Of a DNA stretch of 64,000 bases, positions 18,627 to 27,399 are shown in pieces (within the stretch, counting starts at the first letter, position 1; each line of letters starts with the position of its first letter). The notes below the pieces were generated by a model. The model ran no database searches. It was not told where the DNA came from and saw only the letters and a list, made by a program, of their open reading frames with translations. The stretch comes from an uncultured Collinsella sp. GTDB lineage: Bacteria > Actinomycetota > Coriobacteriia > Coriobacteriales > Coriobacteriaceae. The translations under genes were made by a program, and so were the position numbers. The stretch spans positions 51,155 to 115,154 of the forward strand of contig UQLA01000006.1 of the NCBI GenBank assembly GCA_900541745.1, given 5' to 3'.

Positions 18627-21407
18627 TTGGCGCGCGGATCTGCACAAAACGCCAAAGGCAATAAAGCCAACAACCAACCGGCATCTGCTAAGGGTGCCGG
18701 TTCCCATCTTCGTGCCAATAAGGGCCACGAGGCCGAGTTCGACGATTTCGAGCCCCTGGTCGAGCCTTCGGCCAACCGCGATATCGCCGGCGTGGTCATT
18801 GCCGTTTTGGCGATTGCGTCCTTCATTGCCGTGATTTCGCCGGCGACCGCACCCGTTACGGCTGCGGTTGCCGGTTTCTACCACCTGGGCTTTGGCCTGG
18901 GCGCCTACGTGCTGCCGATCGTCATTTTGCTCTTTGCCGCCACGCTCTTTTTAGGCGAGGACTCGCCGCTCAACGTGCGCTCTGTTGCGGGTGGCGCCGT
19001 GGTCTTTATCGCCGTCGTCTCCATTCTTTCGCTGATGGTACCGGGGACGAGCGACTCGTGCGACCTTATGTTCACGCCGCATAACCTGTCCGCCTCGGGT
19101 GGTTACATCGGTGCGTTTATTGCGAGTGCGCTGCAGAATGCCCTGGGTAAGCCTATCGCGATGGTGGTCCTGTTGGGTCTGGCCGTCGTTGGCTTTGTCA
19201 TCATCGGCTTTTCGGTGGGCGGCGTTTTACGCTCTGCCCGCGACCGTGCGGCCGATTTTGCCGAGCGCCGTCGTGCCGACGTCAACGCGAGTCCGTGGGG
19301 TGACGACGAAGCCCTGTCGGTGCCCGGCGTTGCCCGTCCGCACCTGAGCATTCTTCGTCAAAAGGGCTCTGATGCTGCCGTGACCACGGTCATGGGCAAC
19401 GATGCGGACCCGGTTTTGGACGATGAAGACGAGGACGAGGATCCGTTTGTCGACGTGTCCGATGCCGTGGAGGCCGAGCGCGCCAAGACGACGCTGCTGC
19501 CGCGCCGTCATGCCAAGAAGGGCAAGACGGCTCCCAAACTCAATACGAGTGAGCCCGACCCGTCTTGGTCCGAGAGCGAGATTGAGCTTACTGAGAGTGA
19601 TGACGAGGACGACGAGTCTCCGATCGAGACCGCCAAGACGACCTTGCTGCCGCGCCGCCATGCCAGACGCGGCCAGGTGACCGGTCAGCTTTCGATGGAG
19701 GACGATCCGGACAAGGTCGACGAGTCCGAGCCGCCGTTCGCCGTGAATCCCGTCTCGGCCGCCCCTCAAATTCCTGATTTCCTCAAGCATCCCAAGGTTG
19801 CCGATGCGTCTGTTGCGACTGCTGCCGAAACGACTGCCGCCAGCGATGGGGGAGCGGGCGGTGCTTCCGCTGATACCGAGGGCGAAGAAGAGGACGGCTT
19901 TAAGCTTCCGCCGCTCGAAATCCTGCATGCAAACCCCCAGTCCGCTTCTGCCGCGTCTTCGGACAAGGAGCTGGAACAGACCGCCGAGTCGTTGCAGTCC
20001 ACGCTGCTTGAGTTTGGCCGTAGCGCTCGCGTTGTCGGCTGGATTGCCGGTCCCACGGTGACGACCTTTAAGTTGCAGCCCGGCGAGGGCGAGCGCGTGA
20101 GCAAGATTTCGAGCCTTGAGGACGACATCGCGCTGTCGCTTGCTGCTCAGTCCGTGCGTATCTTTGCGCCGATTCCCGGCACCTCGCTCGTGGGTATCGA
20201 GATTCCCAATCGCAAGCGTCAGAACGTCAACTTGGGCGACGTGCTGCCCTATGTTAAGGGCGGTCCGCTCGAGCTTGCCATCGGCCGCGACGCAGAGGGC
20301 ACGCCGGTCGTCGCTGACCTCGCCAAGATGCCCCACCTGCTGATCGCCGGTACCACGGGTTCCGGTAAGTCGGTCATGATCAACTCCATCATCACGACCC
20401 TGCTCATGCGCGCGCTCCCCGAGGACGTTCGCTTGATCATGGTCGACCCCAAGCGCGTCGAGCTCGCAGGTTATAACGGCCTTCCGCATCTTTACGTGCC
20501 CGTAGTGACCGAGCCCAAGCAGGCCGCGAGTGCCTTGCAGTGGGCGGTGTCCGAGATGGAGCGCCGCCTGAAGGTCTTCGAGCGCCTGAACGTGCGCAAG
20601 ATCTCGACCTATAACGAAAAGCAGGCCGCCGGCGAGTTTGAGCATTACGATAACCCGCCGCAAAAGATGCCCTACCTGGTCATCATCATCGACGAGCTTT
20701 CGGACCTGATGATGGTTGCCGGCAAGGACGTCGAGGCGTCGATTGTGCGTATCGCCCAGCTGGGCCGTGCCGCCGGTATCCACCTTATCGTGGCGACTCA
20801 GCGTCCGAGCTCTAACGTGGTGACGGGTCTCATCAAGGCAAACATTACCAATCGTATCGCCTTCAACGTTGCAACGGGCATCGACTCCCGCGTCATCATC
20901 GACCAGATGGGTGCCGAAAAGCTCACCGGCTTGGGTGACATGCTGTTCTCAAAGGTCGACTGGGGCAAGCCTCGCCGTATCCAGGGTTGCTTTGTTTCGG
21001 ATGACGAGATCAACGAGATTGTCGAGTTCGTCAAGTCGCAAAGCGAGCCCGACTACCACGAGGAGATCCTGTCGGCTGTGGCACCTGCCTCCATGTCCAT
21101 GGCAGGTGGCGGCGGCATCGTGCGCACCGGCGTTGCCGAGCCTCAGGACGACGATCCGCTTATCTGGGAAGCCGCCCATATTGTGGTGGAATCGCAGCTG
21201 GGCTCCACATCTGGCCTGCAACGCCGCCTGAAGGTTGGCTATGCGCGCGCCGGGCGTATTATGGACATGCTGGAAGAAAAGGGTGTCGTCGGACCGCCCG
21301 ACGGTTCCAAGCCGCGCGAGGTCCTACTGGATGAAGAAGGCCTTGCCGCGCTGGAATCCGTCGACGCCGAGATGGCACGTGAAGATCGTGAGTTTGGAGG
21401 ATTCTGA
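18627..21407 (+). CDS. ftsK: DNA translocase FtsK/SpoIIIE
   Basis: This septal ATPase pumps chromosomal DNA during division. About four membrane segments lie within residues 50-205. An acidic linker follows (~206-440). The motor has Walker A GTTGSGKS near residue 574 and Walker B YLVIIIDELSDLMM near 683. The C-terminal winged-helix gamma domain (~850-926) should read orienting DNA motifs. TTG 18627 is chosen because GGAGG sits six bases upstream within the end of rnj. The linker carries AKTTLLPRRHA twice, at residues 286 and 336, each followed by basic residues. It overlaps the next gene by one base (TGATG). Confidence 0.96.
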   Translation: MARGSAQNAKGNKANNQPASAKGAGSHLRANKGHEAEFDDFEPLVEPSANRDIAGVVIAVLAIASFIAVISPATAPVTAAVAGFYHLGFGLGAYVLPIVILLFAATLFLGEDSPLNVRSVAGGAVVFIAVVSILSLMVPGTSDSCDLMFTPHNLSASGGYIGAFIASALQNALGKPIAMVVLLGLAVVGFVIIGFSVGGVLRSARDRAADFAERRRADVNASPWGDDEALSVPGVARPHLSILRQKGSDAAVTTVMGNDADPVLDDEDEDEDPFVDVSDAVEAERAKTTLLPRRHAKKGKTAPKLNTSEPDPSWSESEIELTESDDEDDESPIETAKTTLLPRRHARRGQVTGQLSMEDDPDKVDESEPPFAVNPVSAAPQIPDFLKHPKVADASVATAAETTAASDGGAGGASADTEGEEEDGFKLPPLEILHANPQSASAASSDKELEQTAESLQSTLLEFGRSARVVGWIAGPTVTTFKLQPGEGERVSKISSLEDDIALSLAAQSVRIFAPIPGTSLVGIEIPNRKRQNVNLGDVLPYVKGGPLELAIGRDAEGTPVVADLAKMPHLLIAGTTGSGKSVMINSIITTLLMRALPEDVRLIMVDPKRVELAGYNGLPHLYVPVVTEPKQAASALQWAVSEMERRLKVFERLNVRKISTYNEKQAAGEFEHYDNPPQKMPYLVIIIDELSDLMMVAGKDVEASIVRIAQLGRAAGIHLIVATQRPSSNVVTGLIKANITNRIAFNVATGIDSRVIIDQMGAEKLTGLGDMLFSKVDWGKPRRIQGCFVSDDEINEIVEFVKSQSEPDYHEEILSAVAPASMSMAGGGGIVRTGVAEPQDDDPLIWEAAHIVVESQLGSTSGLQRRLKVGYARAGRIMDMLEEKGVVGPPDGSKPREVLLDEEGLAALESVDAEMAREDREFGGF

Positions 21408-22891
21408 TGGCTGCACGCTTTGGTGACATGCTGCTCGAGCAGCGTCGCCGAATGGGCCTTTCCATTCAGCAGGTCGCCAACACCATCAAAATCAGGCCGC
21501 AGATCATCGAGTTTTTCGAGAATGGCAATTTTGCATCGATGCCTCCGCGCGGCTATGCGCAGGGCATGATTTCGAGCTATGCGCGCTTTTTGGGCCTCAA
21601 TCCGCGGGAGGTCGTCAACGCTTATTTTGACGATTTGATGGCATATGAGCGCGAGACGTCGCAGCAGGGCGGTCGTTTTCAGGACGCCGCCGGCTACGTC
21701 AATTCGCGTTCCTCGGTCGACAACGGCCGCTTCCTGATGGTTCAGGGCGGGCGTTCGACGCGTTATGGCCAGCGCCCTCAGCAGGCTGGCTATGTTACCG
21801 AAACGGGCTCGAGCGAGGAGATTCGTTCCCAGCGCGATCGTTTTCGCAGCACGCCGGCGCCCGAGGAGCGCGCACTCCCCGCTGCCCGCGGTGTCGCACG
21901 AGACCCTCGTGCCGGCTACGGGGATGGTGGTTATTCCGATCGCGGGTACCGCGGCGTTTCTTCCGGTCGTCCGCGCGGCGGCTATGCAGACGCCGATACT
22001 ACGCAGGTGACGCCTCGCCTTCGATCTCAGTCACAGCCTTATAGCCAGCGCTCCTCAGCGCCTCGCTCGGGTCAGCGCAACTACCAGGGTCGCGGCGAGC
22101 TCGCCCCCCGCTCGGGCCAGCGCAATATGCAGCGCCAGGGCAGTTATCGCGGACGTTCCGACAATAACCGCGGTCGTTTGCCCCAAGGCACCGGTCGCGG
22201 TGGTTCCAATCGTGGACGCGGCGGTGGGCGCGCTCCCCAGAACAACGGTCTCGATCCTCGTATCGTTTACGCCGGTATCGGCGCCGTGGCGCTGCTTCTG
22301 ATCGTGCTCATCGTGGTGCTCCTGCGTGGCTGCGGCTCCTCGGCGCCCGAGTCGACGCCCGAGACACCCGTTGCCACCAAGACAACGACAAAGAAGTCTT
22401 CCAAGAAGACCGAATCCGTCGATGAGGACGAAGATACCGATGAGACGACGGACGAGTCCACCGATTCGGACGCCGCCAAGACGACGGCCAAGAAGGAGGA
22501 GAACGAGGTCACAAAGGTTAAGATCTCCGTTGCCAAGGGCAAGACTGCTTGGATTGAGGTCAAGGTTGATGGCAAGTCGGTCTATGGCGCCCAGGCGACC
22601 GGCCCCTTTGAGCAGGAATACACGCCCGAGTCCTCGATCGAGATCACCACGTCAAAGCCTTCCGATGTCACCGTTACCAAGAACGGCGAAAAGGTCCGCT
22701 ACGACACTAAGACGTCGGGCGTGGCACGCGTGACGATCACCGTTCCCAAGAAGGAGACGACCGAGTCCAAGGACGGCGAGAGCACTGACGGCACCGATGG
22801 CACCGACGCCCAGTCCACGGACGGCACCGATACCGCCACCGACGGTCAAACGACGACCGATTCTACCGATTATTCGTACGACAGCTACTAA
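21407..22891 (+). CDS. rodZ: RodZ-like HTH membrane protein
   Basis: Residues 1-75 form a Cro-type HTH_25 domain (GDMLLEQRRRMGLSIQQVA). A long Arg/Gly/Ser/Gln-rich linker (~85-280) includes two APRSGQRN repeats. One membrane segment is near 285-308. After an acidic Thr/Lys stretch, residues ~365-445 resemble the DUF4115 domain of RodZ (GKTAWIEVKVDGKSV), followed by a Thr/Asp-rich tail. RodZ links MreB to the elongation machinery. No mreB is in the window, so the partner is unknown. The basic low-complexity linker is much longer than in E. coli RodZ. Start and ftsK stop overlap. Confidence 0.85.
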   Translation: MAARFGDMLLEQRRRMGLSIQQVANTIKIRPQIIEFFENGNFASMPPRGYAQGMISSYARFLGLNPREVVNAYFDDLMAYERETSQQGGRFQDAAGYVNSRSSVDNGRFLMVQGGRSTRYGQRPQQAGYVTETGSSEEIRSQRDRFRSTPAPEERALPAARGVARDPRAGYGDGGYSDRGYRGVSSGRPRGGYADADTTQVTPRLRSQSQPYSQRSSAPRSGQRNYQGRGELAPRSGQRNMQRQGSYRGRSDNNRGRLPQGTGRGGSNRGRGGGRAPQNNGLDPRIVYAGIGAVALLLIVLIVVLLRGCGSSAPESTPETPVATKTTTKKSSKKTESVDEDEDTDETTDESTDSDAAKTTAKKEENEVTKVKISVAKGKTAWIEVKVDGKSVYGAQATGPFEQEYTPESSIEITTSKPSDVTVTKNGEKVRYDTKTSGVARVTITVPKKETTESKDGESTDGTDGTDAQSTDGTDTATDGQTTTDSTDYSYDSY

Positions 22892-22917
22892 GCCGCTCGT
22901 AAGCGAAAGGATTACCC

Positions 22918-23415
22918 ATGGCTAAAGATTCCAGCTTCGACGTCGTGTCCGAGGTCAATATGCAGGAGGTCGACAATGCCTTCCAGCAGACCACGCGCGA
23001 GATTTCCCAGCGCTATGACCTGAAGGACTCCGGCGCCACCATCGAGCTTTCGAAGGGCGACAAGCTCTTTACGATCGGCGCCCCGGCCGACTTTGTCTCC
23101 AAGCAGATCATCGATGTCCTGAGCTCCAAGCTCATCAAGCGCGGCGTCGATCTTAAGGCCGTGTCCTGGGATGCGCCTCAGGCTGCATCGGGCGGTACCG
23201 TGCGCGTGCTCGGTCACATCGTCGAGGGTATCGACCAGACGACCGCCAAGAAGATCAATAAGGACATCAAGGATCAGAAGCTCAAGGTCAAGGTGACGAT
23301 TGAGGCCGACAAACTGCGTGTTTCCTCTGCTTCCAAGGATGCGCTGCAGACCGTGATTCAGTTCCTGCGCGACCAGGACTACGGTCAGCCGCTGCAGTTC
23401 ACCAACTACCGTTAA
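22918..23415 (+). CDS. yajQ: YajQ-family nucleotide-binding protein
   Basis: This 165-residue protein covers the full UPF0234/YajQ family: MAKDSSFDVVSEVNMQEVDNA at the start, RYDLKDSG, and the end FLRDQDYGQPLQFTNYR are all family hallmarks. Members form two ferredoxin-like domains that bind RNA or cyclic di-GMP in some species. The role here is not shown by the sequence. It lies between rodZ and rimO with GAAAGGA as ribosome-binding site. Confidence 0.95.
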   Translation: MAKDSSFDVVSEVNMQEVDNAFQQTTREISQRYDLKDSGATIELSKGDKLFTIGAPADFVSKQIIDVLSSKLIKRGVDLKAVSWDAPQAASGGTVRVLGHIVEGIDQTTAKKINKDIKDQKLKVKVTIEADKLRVSSASKDALQTVIQFLRDQDYGQPLQFTNYR

Positions 23416-23441
23416 TTCATTCGAAAGGACCGCTCTCCAAC

Positions 23442-24791
23442 ATGGATACTCCGTTGGGCTCCGTGCTCTATATCACCCTCGGGTGCGCCAAGAACGAGGT
23501 CGATACCGACCGTATGCGTTCTCTGCTGTCCGCCGCAGGCTACGAGGAGGCATTCGATCCACAGGATGCCGATATCGCCATCGTCAATACGTGCTCGTTC
23601 CTTGCCTCTGCAACGTCCGAGAGCATCGAGACCACGCTCGAGCTTGCCAATGAGGTGCAGGACGGCGTTCGTTCCTGCCCCATCGTCATGTGCGGTTGCG
23701 TGCCGTCTCGTTACGGCGACGACCTGCCCGACGAGCTGCCCGAGGTCGCGGCCTTTGTGAAGGCCGACGAGGAAGACGGCATCGTGGCGGTCATCGATGA
23801 TGTGCTGGGTGTTGAGCGCGAGATTGCCGCCTATATTCCGCAGGTCAAGCGCACTGTCGAGGGCGCTGTCGCCTACGTCAAGATCTCCGATGGCTGCAAC
23901 CGCTTCTGTAGCTTCTGCATGATCCCGTATATCCGCGGTCGTTATCACTCGCGCAATGCCGAGAGCATTATCTCCGAGGTGCGCGACCTGGTCGCCGGTG
24001 GCGTGCGCGAGATTGTTCTGATCGGTCAGGACACGGGCATCTGGGGTACCGACTTTGCCGACGAGGACCTCGCCGAGGGCGCGCCGCGCAATCTGGCGCA
24101 GCTGCTGCAGGCCGTTGCTGAGGCGGTGCGTCCTCATAACGTGTGGGTCCGCGTACTCTACCTGCAGCCCGAGGGCATGACCGACGAGCTTATCGAAACC
24201 ATTCGCGATACGCCCGAGGTGCTGCCCTATATCGATATCCCTGTGCAGCACTGCGACGCGCGCATCCTCAAGGCCATGCGCCGCTCCGGTTCGCGCCAGG
24301 AGCTCGAAGACCTGTTCCGCGACCTGCGCGAGCGCATTCCCGGTATCGTGATCCGCTCCACGGCCATGGTAGGGTTCCCGACCGAGACCGACGACGAGTT
24401 CCGCGATCTTATCGACTTTATGGACACCGTCGGCTTTGACTACACGAGCGTCTTTGCCTACTCGCGTGAGGAGGGCAGCCTGGCCGCCAAGATGGAGGGC
24501 CAGGTTGACGAAGAGGTTAAGCTCGAGCGCGCCCAGGAGGCTATGGACCTGGCCGAGTCGCTCGGTTTTGCTGCAACAGCCGCACATGTGGGCGAGCGCG
24601 CCCAGGTGATCGTCGACGGTATCGAGGAGACCGATGACGGTGCCGAGCTCATCGGACATGCCTGGTTCCAGGCGCCCGATTCCGATGGCGCGGTGCATCT
24701 GGATGCCAGCGAGGCATCTGTGGGCGATATTCTGACGGTCGAGTTTACCGATAGCTTCTGCTACGAGCTTATCGGTCATGTTGTTGAGTAG
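23442..24791 (+). CDS. rimO: Ribosomal protein S12 methylthiotransferase
   Basis: This radical SAM enzyme methylthiolates an aspartate of ribosomal protein S12. The N-terminal UPF0004 domain has the cysteines of TLGCAKNEVD, VNTCSF and MCGCVP. The radical SAM cluster motif is CNRFCSFC near residues 151-160, and residues ~385-449 form a TRAM domain. TLGCAKN and a short TRAM distinguish it from the MiaB at 31.4-32.8 kb. The 449-residue length is normal. The closest purine motif (GAAAGGA) lies about 13 bases before ATG 23442, rather far. Confidence 0.95.
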   Translation: MDTPLGSVLYITLGCAKNEVDTDRMRSLLSAAGYEEAFDPQDADIAIVNTCSFLASATSESIETTLELANEVQDGVRSCPIVMCGCVPSRYGDDLPDELPEVAAFVKADEEDGIVAVIDDVLGVEREIAAYIPQVKRTVEGAVAYVKISDGCNRFCSFCMIPYIRGRYHSRNAESIISEVRDLVAGGVREIVLIGQDTGIWGTDFADEDLAEGAPRNLAQLLQAVAEAVRPHNVWVRVLYLQPEGMTDELIETIRDTPEVLPYIDIPVQHCDARILKAMRRSGSRQELEDLFRDLRERIPGIVIRSTAMVGFPTETDDEFRDLIDFMDTVGFDYTSVFAYSREEGSLAAKMEGQVDEEVKLERAQEAMDLAESLGFAATAAHVGERAQVIVDGIEETDDGAELIGHAWFQAPDSDGAVHLDASEASVGDILTVEFTDSFCYELIGHVVE

Positions 24792-24800
24792 GAGAGCGTC

Positions 24801-25439
24801 GTGGCTAACGAGAGCAATAAGGAACTGACGAGTGTTTGGACGCCCGCCAACATCGTGACGTGCGTGCGCATCGTCTTCATTCCGGTGTTCATGATCGTGT
24901 CGGCGCTGTCTCACATAAGCGTTGCCGGTACGGATTGGAGCACCTTCGACGGCCCGCTCGCCGCCGCCGCCTTTATACTGTACGTCATCCTGTCGTGCAC
25001 CGATAAGGTTGATGGCTACCTGGCTCGTTCGCGCAACGAGATCACCGACTTCGGTAAGTTCTTGGATCCCATCGCCGATAAGTTGCTCGTGTTCTCGGCC
25101 CTGCTGCTGTTCTTGGACTTTGGTGCGGTGACTGTGTGGTCCGTGTTCATCATCCTATTCCGCGAACTGCTGGTGAGCGCCCTGCGCATGGTCGCGAGTG
25201 CGGCCGGTGTGGTCGTTGCCGCCGATAAGCTCGGCAAGTACAAGACCGCGACTACGATGGTTTCCATCTGCGGCTATCTGTGCGTCTTTGCATTGTCTGG
25301 CCTTAACCTGGCCCCGGTGGCGCTGACGCTCGGTATCTATGGCGTCTCGCGCTTCCTGTACGCCGTGGCCGTTATCCTGACCGTTATCTCGGGCGCTCAG
25401 TACTTCTGGAACTGCCGCAAGATCGTCTTTTCGGTCTAG
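24801..25439 (+). CDS. pgsA: CDP-diacylglycerol-glycerol-3-phosphate 3-phosphatidyltransferase
   Basis: This membrane enzyme makes phosphatidylglycerol phosphate from CDP-diacylglycerol. The CDP-alcohol phosphotransferase signature (D-G-X2-A-R-X8-G-X3-D-X3-D) is present as DKVDGYLARSRNEITDFG then KFLDPIADK near residues 67-93. Five or six membrane segments fill the 212 residues. The start is GTG 24801 after GGAGAG. A pgsA directly before cinA and recA matches Bacillus gene order. A second family member lies at 45721-46425. Confidence 0.93.
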   Translation: MANESNKELTSVWTPANIVTCVRIVFIPVFMIVSALSHISVAGTDWSTFDGPLAAAAFILYVILSCTDKVDGYLARSRNEITDFGKFLDPIADKLLVFSALLLFLDFGAVTVWSVFIILFRELLVSALRMVASAAGVVVAADKLGKYKTATTMVSICGYLCVFALSGLNLAPVALTLGIYGVSRFLYAVAVILTVISGAQYFWNCRKIVFSV

Positions 25440-25451
25440 GTCCTGGTAAGC

Positions 25452-25982
25452 ATGACGGAATCATTTGAGCAGATTGCCGCGCACAATGAAGAGCTCGCAC
25501 GCGATATTGTCGAGCGTGCAGGCGTTCGTGGTGTGACGGTTTCGACGGCTGAATCTCTGACAGCCGGCATGATCGCCTCGACGATCGCCGATATCCCCGG
25601 TGCCTCGGCGGTGCTGCGCGGCGGTGCGGTGACGTACTGCGACGAGATTAAGCATCGCGTGCTCGGCGTTGAGCAGGAGACGCTCGACCGCTATACCGCG
25701 GTGTCGTATCAGACGGCGCGCGAGATGGCTGCCGGTTCGCTGGAGCTGTACCAGAGCGATATTGCCGTGAGCGCGACGGGCTATGCCGGCCCTGGTGGAG
25801 GCACCGAGGACGATCCGGCTGGAACCTTTTATATTGGCTGGGCGTATCGCTCGGCCGATGGGGGAGCGCCGGTCGTGGACTCCATTCGTTGCCACTATGA
25901 GGGCGATCGTTCATGCGTCCGTGCCCATGCGGTCGCTGAGGCACTGGGTCGCATTGTCTACGTGCTCGATTCTATGGAATAG
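25452..25982 (+). CDS. pncC: Nicotinamide-nucleotide amidase (CinA C-terminal domain, PncC)
   Basis: The 176 residues cover only the CinA C-terminal amidase domain, which deamidates NMN in pyridine nucleotide recycling. The motifs STAESLTAGMI, GGAVTYCDEIKHRVLGV, and SATGYAGPGGGT are characteristic, with the Ser of AESLTAG as the expected nucleophile. The N-terminal MoCF domain of full CinA is absent, as in stand-alone PncC. Linkage ahead of recA is conserved in Gram-positive bacteria. A terminator follows, so recA is separately expressed. Confidence 0.93.
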   Translation: MTESFEQIAAHNEELARDIVERAGVRGVTVSTAESLTAGMIASTIADIPGASAVLRGGAVTYCDEIKHRVLGVEQETLDRYTAVSYQTAREMAAGSLELYQSDIAVSATGYAGPGGGTEDDPAGTFYIGWAYRSADGGAPVVDSIRCHYEGDRSCVRAHAVAEALGRIVYVLDSME

Positions 25983-25989
25983 ACGTGTT

Positions 25990-26018
25990 TTAAGGGGCCT
26001 CCGGGCCCCTTAATTGTG
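25990..26018 (+). terminator. Terminator after pncC
   Basis: A 10-bp stem (25990-25999 with 26004-26013) with a 4-base loop, followed by a short T-rich stretch. Confidence 0.75.
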
Positions 26019-26110
26019 GAGATAGGGGCCTCTGGCGAATTTTCTCTTCGTGCAGGTAGTTGGCGTATTCATGTTTGTCTTGCCTTGCTTGGTTCGCCTG
26101 CGGTCAAGTT

Positions 26111-26149
26111 TTTGGTCAGTGTTTGGTCGGCGTTTGGTTGGGTTTTGGA
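26111..26149 (+). repeat. Four 11-bp-phased TTTGGT repeats upstream of recA
   Basis: TTTGGT occurs at 26111, 26122 and 26133, and TTTGGA at 26144, each start exactly 11 bases from the last. The array ends about 31 bases before the recA -35 element. Helically phased repeats at this position suggest an activator or nucleoid-protein array, or bent DNA. Confidence 0.6.
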
Positions 26150-26180
26150 AAGGTCGGCTGCATATGATTTATCTGAACGG

Positions 26181-26209
26181 TTGACCACGAACAGCCGTTC
26201 GTTTATTAT
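26181..26209 (+). promoter_or_regulatory. recA promoter with LexA (SOS) box
   Basis: TTGACC (26181-26186), a 17-base spacer and TATTAT (26204-26209) form a sigma-A type promoter. The spacer holds CGAACAGCCGTTCG (26188-26201), a perfect match to the Gram-positive SOS box. LexA bound there should block RNA polymerase until DNA damage. Confidence 0.9.
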
Positions 26210-26239
26210 CGATGCAGGTTGTTAAGAGGAGGGCTATTC

Positions 26240-27388
26240 ATGGCCAAGAATTCAGGTCCCGTACGTACCGTTCATGCTCGCACGACGGGTAAAGAGCGCG
26301 ATGAGATGATCGCCACCACCAAGGCCGAGATCGAGAAGAAATTCGGCCAGGGTTCCATCATGAGGTACGGCGACGGTGGTCCCGAGCTCGAGGTCGAGGC
26401 CATTCCCACGGGCGCCCTGGCCCTCGATGCCGCTTTGGGCATCGGCGGCGTGCCACGCGGCCGTATCGTCGAGATTTACGGTCCCGAGTCCTCCGGTAAG
26501 ACAACGCTTTCACTCGAGATTTTGGCAGAGGCCCAGGCTATGGGTGGTGTCGTGGCATTTATTGATGCCGAGCACGCGCTTGATCCCACGTATGCCGCGC
26601 GTATCGGCGTGGACATCGATGAGGTCCTCATTTCCCAGCCCGATACGGGTGAGCAGGCGCTCGAGATCGTCGACATGCTCGTGCGCTCTGGCGCCATCGA
26701 CGCCATCGTCGTCGACTCTGTCGCCGCTTTGACCCCGCGTGCCGAGATCGAGGGCGAGATCGGCGATACTACGGTCGGCCTTCAAGCCCGTCTGATGAGC
26801 CAGGCGCTCCGTAAGCTCGCCGGCTCGCTCGCCAAATCTAAAACGACCTGCATCTTCATTAACCAGCTGCGCGAGAAGATCGGCGTCATGTTCGGCAACC
26901 CCGAGACTACGACGGGCGGCCGCGCCCTCAAGTTCTTCTCGTCGGTGCGCATCGATATTCGCCGCATCGACAGCATTAAGCTCAAGGACGAGGTCATCGG
27001 CAATCGTGTGCGTGCCAAGGTCGTTAAGAACAAAGTGGCCGCACCGTTCCGCTCGGCCGAGTTCGATATCATGTACGGCACGGGCATCTCTAAGGAGGGC
27101 TCGATTCTGGACATGGCCGTCGAGTGCGGTATCTGCAAAAAGATGGGCTCTTGGTTTGCTTACGGTGAGGACAAGCTCGGTAATGGTCGTGAGGCCGCCA
27201 AGGCCTTCCTGCGCGAACACCCCGATTGTGCTGACGAGATCGAGCATAAGGTTCGCCTCGCCTGCGGCCTTGAGTTTGATGACGATGCTCCGTCCGAGGT
27301 TGAGCTGACCGATCAGCCCGAAACTGGGGAGTTCGATGAGCTTTACGCCATCGATGGTTCCGCGATGCTCGATGATGACGACGAGTAG
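26240..27388 (+). CDS. recA: Recombinase RecA
   Basis: RecA forms ATP-dependent filaments on single-stranded DNA, drives strand exchange and stimulates LexA self-cleavage. Walker A GPESSGKT is near residue 80, and FINQLREKIGVMFGNPET spans the L2 loop region. The 382-residue protein ends in an acidic tail (AMLDDDDE). ATG 26240 is chosen over the upstream TTG 26219 because AGAGGAGGG lies about seven bases before it. Its promoter carries an SOS box. The stop is 11 bases before recX, so the two are probably cotranscribed. Confidence 0.99.
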   Translation: MAKNSGPVRTVHARTTGKERDEMIATTKAEIEKKFGQGSIMRYGDGGPELEVEAIPTGALALDAALGIGGVPRGRIVEIYGPESSGKTTLSLEILAEAQAMGGVVAFIDAEHALDPTYAARIGVDIDEVLISQPDTGEQALEIVDMLVRSGAIDAIVVDSVAALTPRAEIEGEIGDTTVGLQARLMSQALRKLAGSLAKSKTTCIFINQLREKIGVMFGNPETTTGGRALKFFSSVRIDIRRIDSIKLKDEVIGNRVRAKVVKNKVAAPFRSAEFDIMYGTGISKEGSILDMAVECGICKKMGSWFAYGEDKLGNGREAAKAFLREHPDCADEIEHKVRLACGLEFDDDAPSEVELTDQPETGEFDELYAIDGSAMLDDDDE

Positions 27389-27399
27389 CGGATGCCCTC

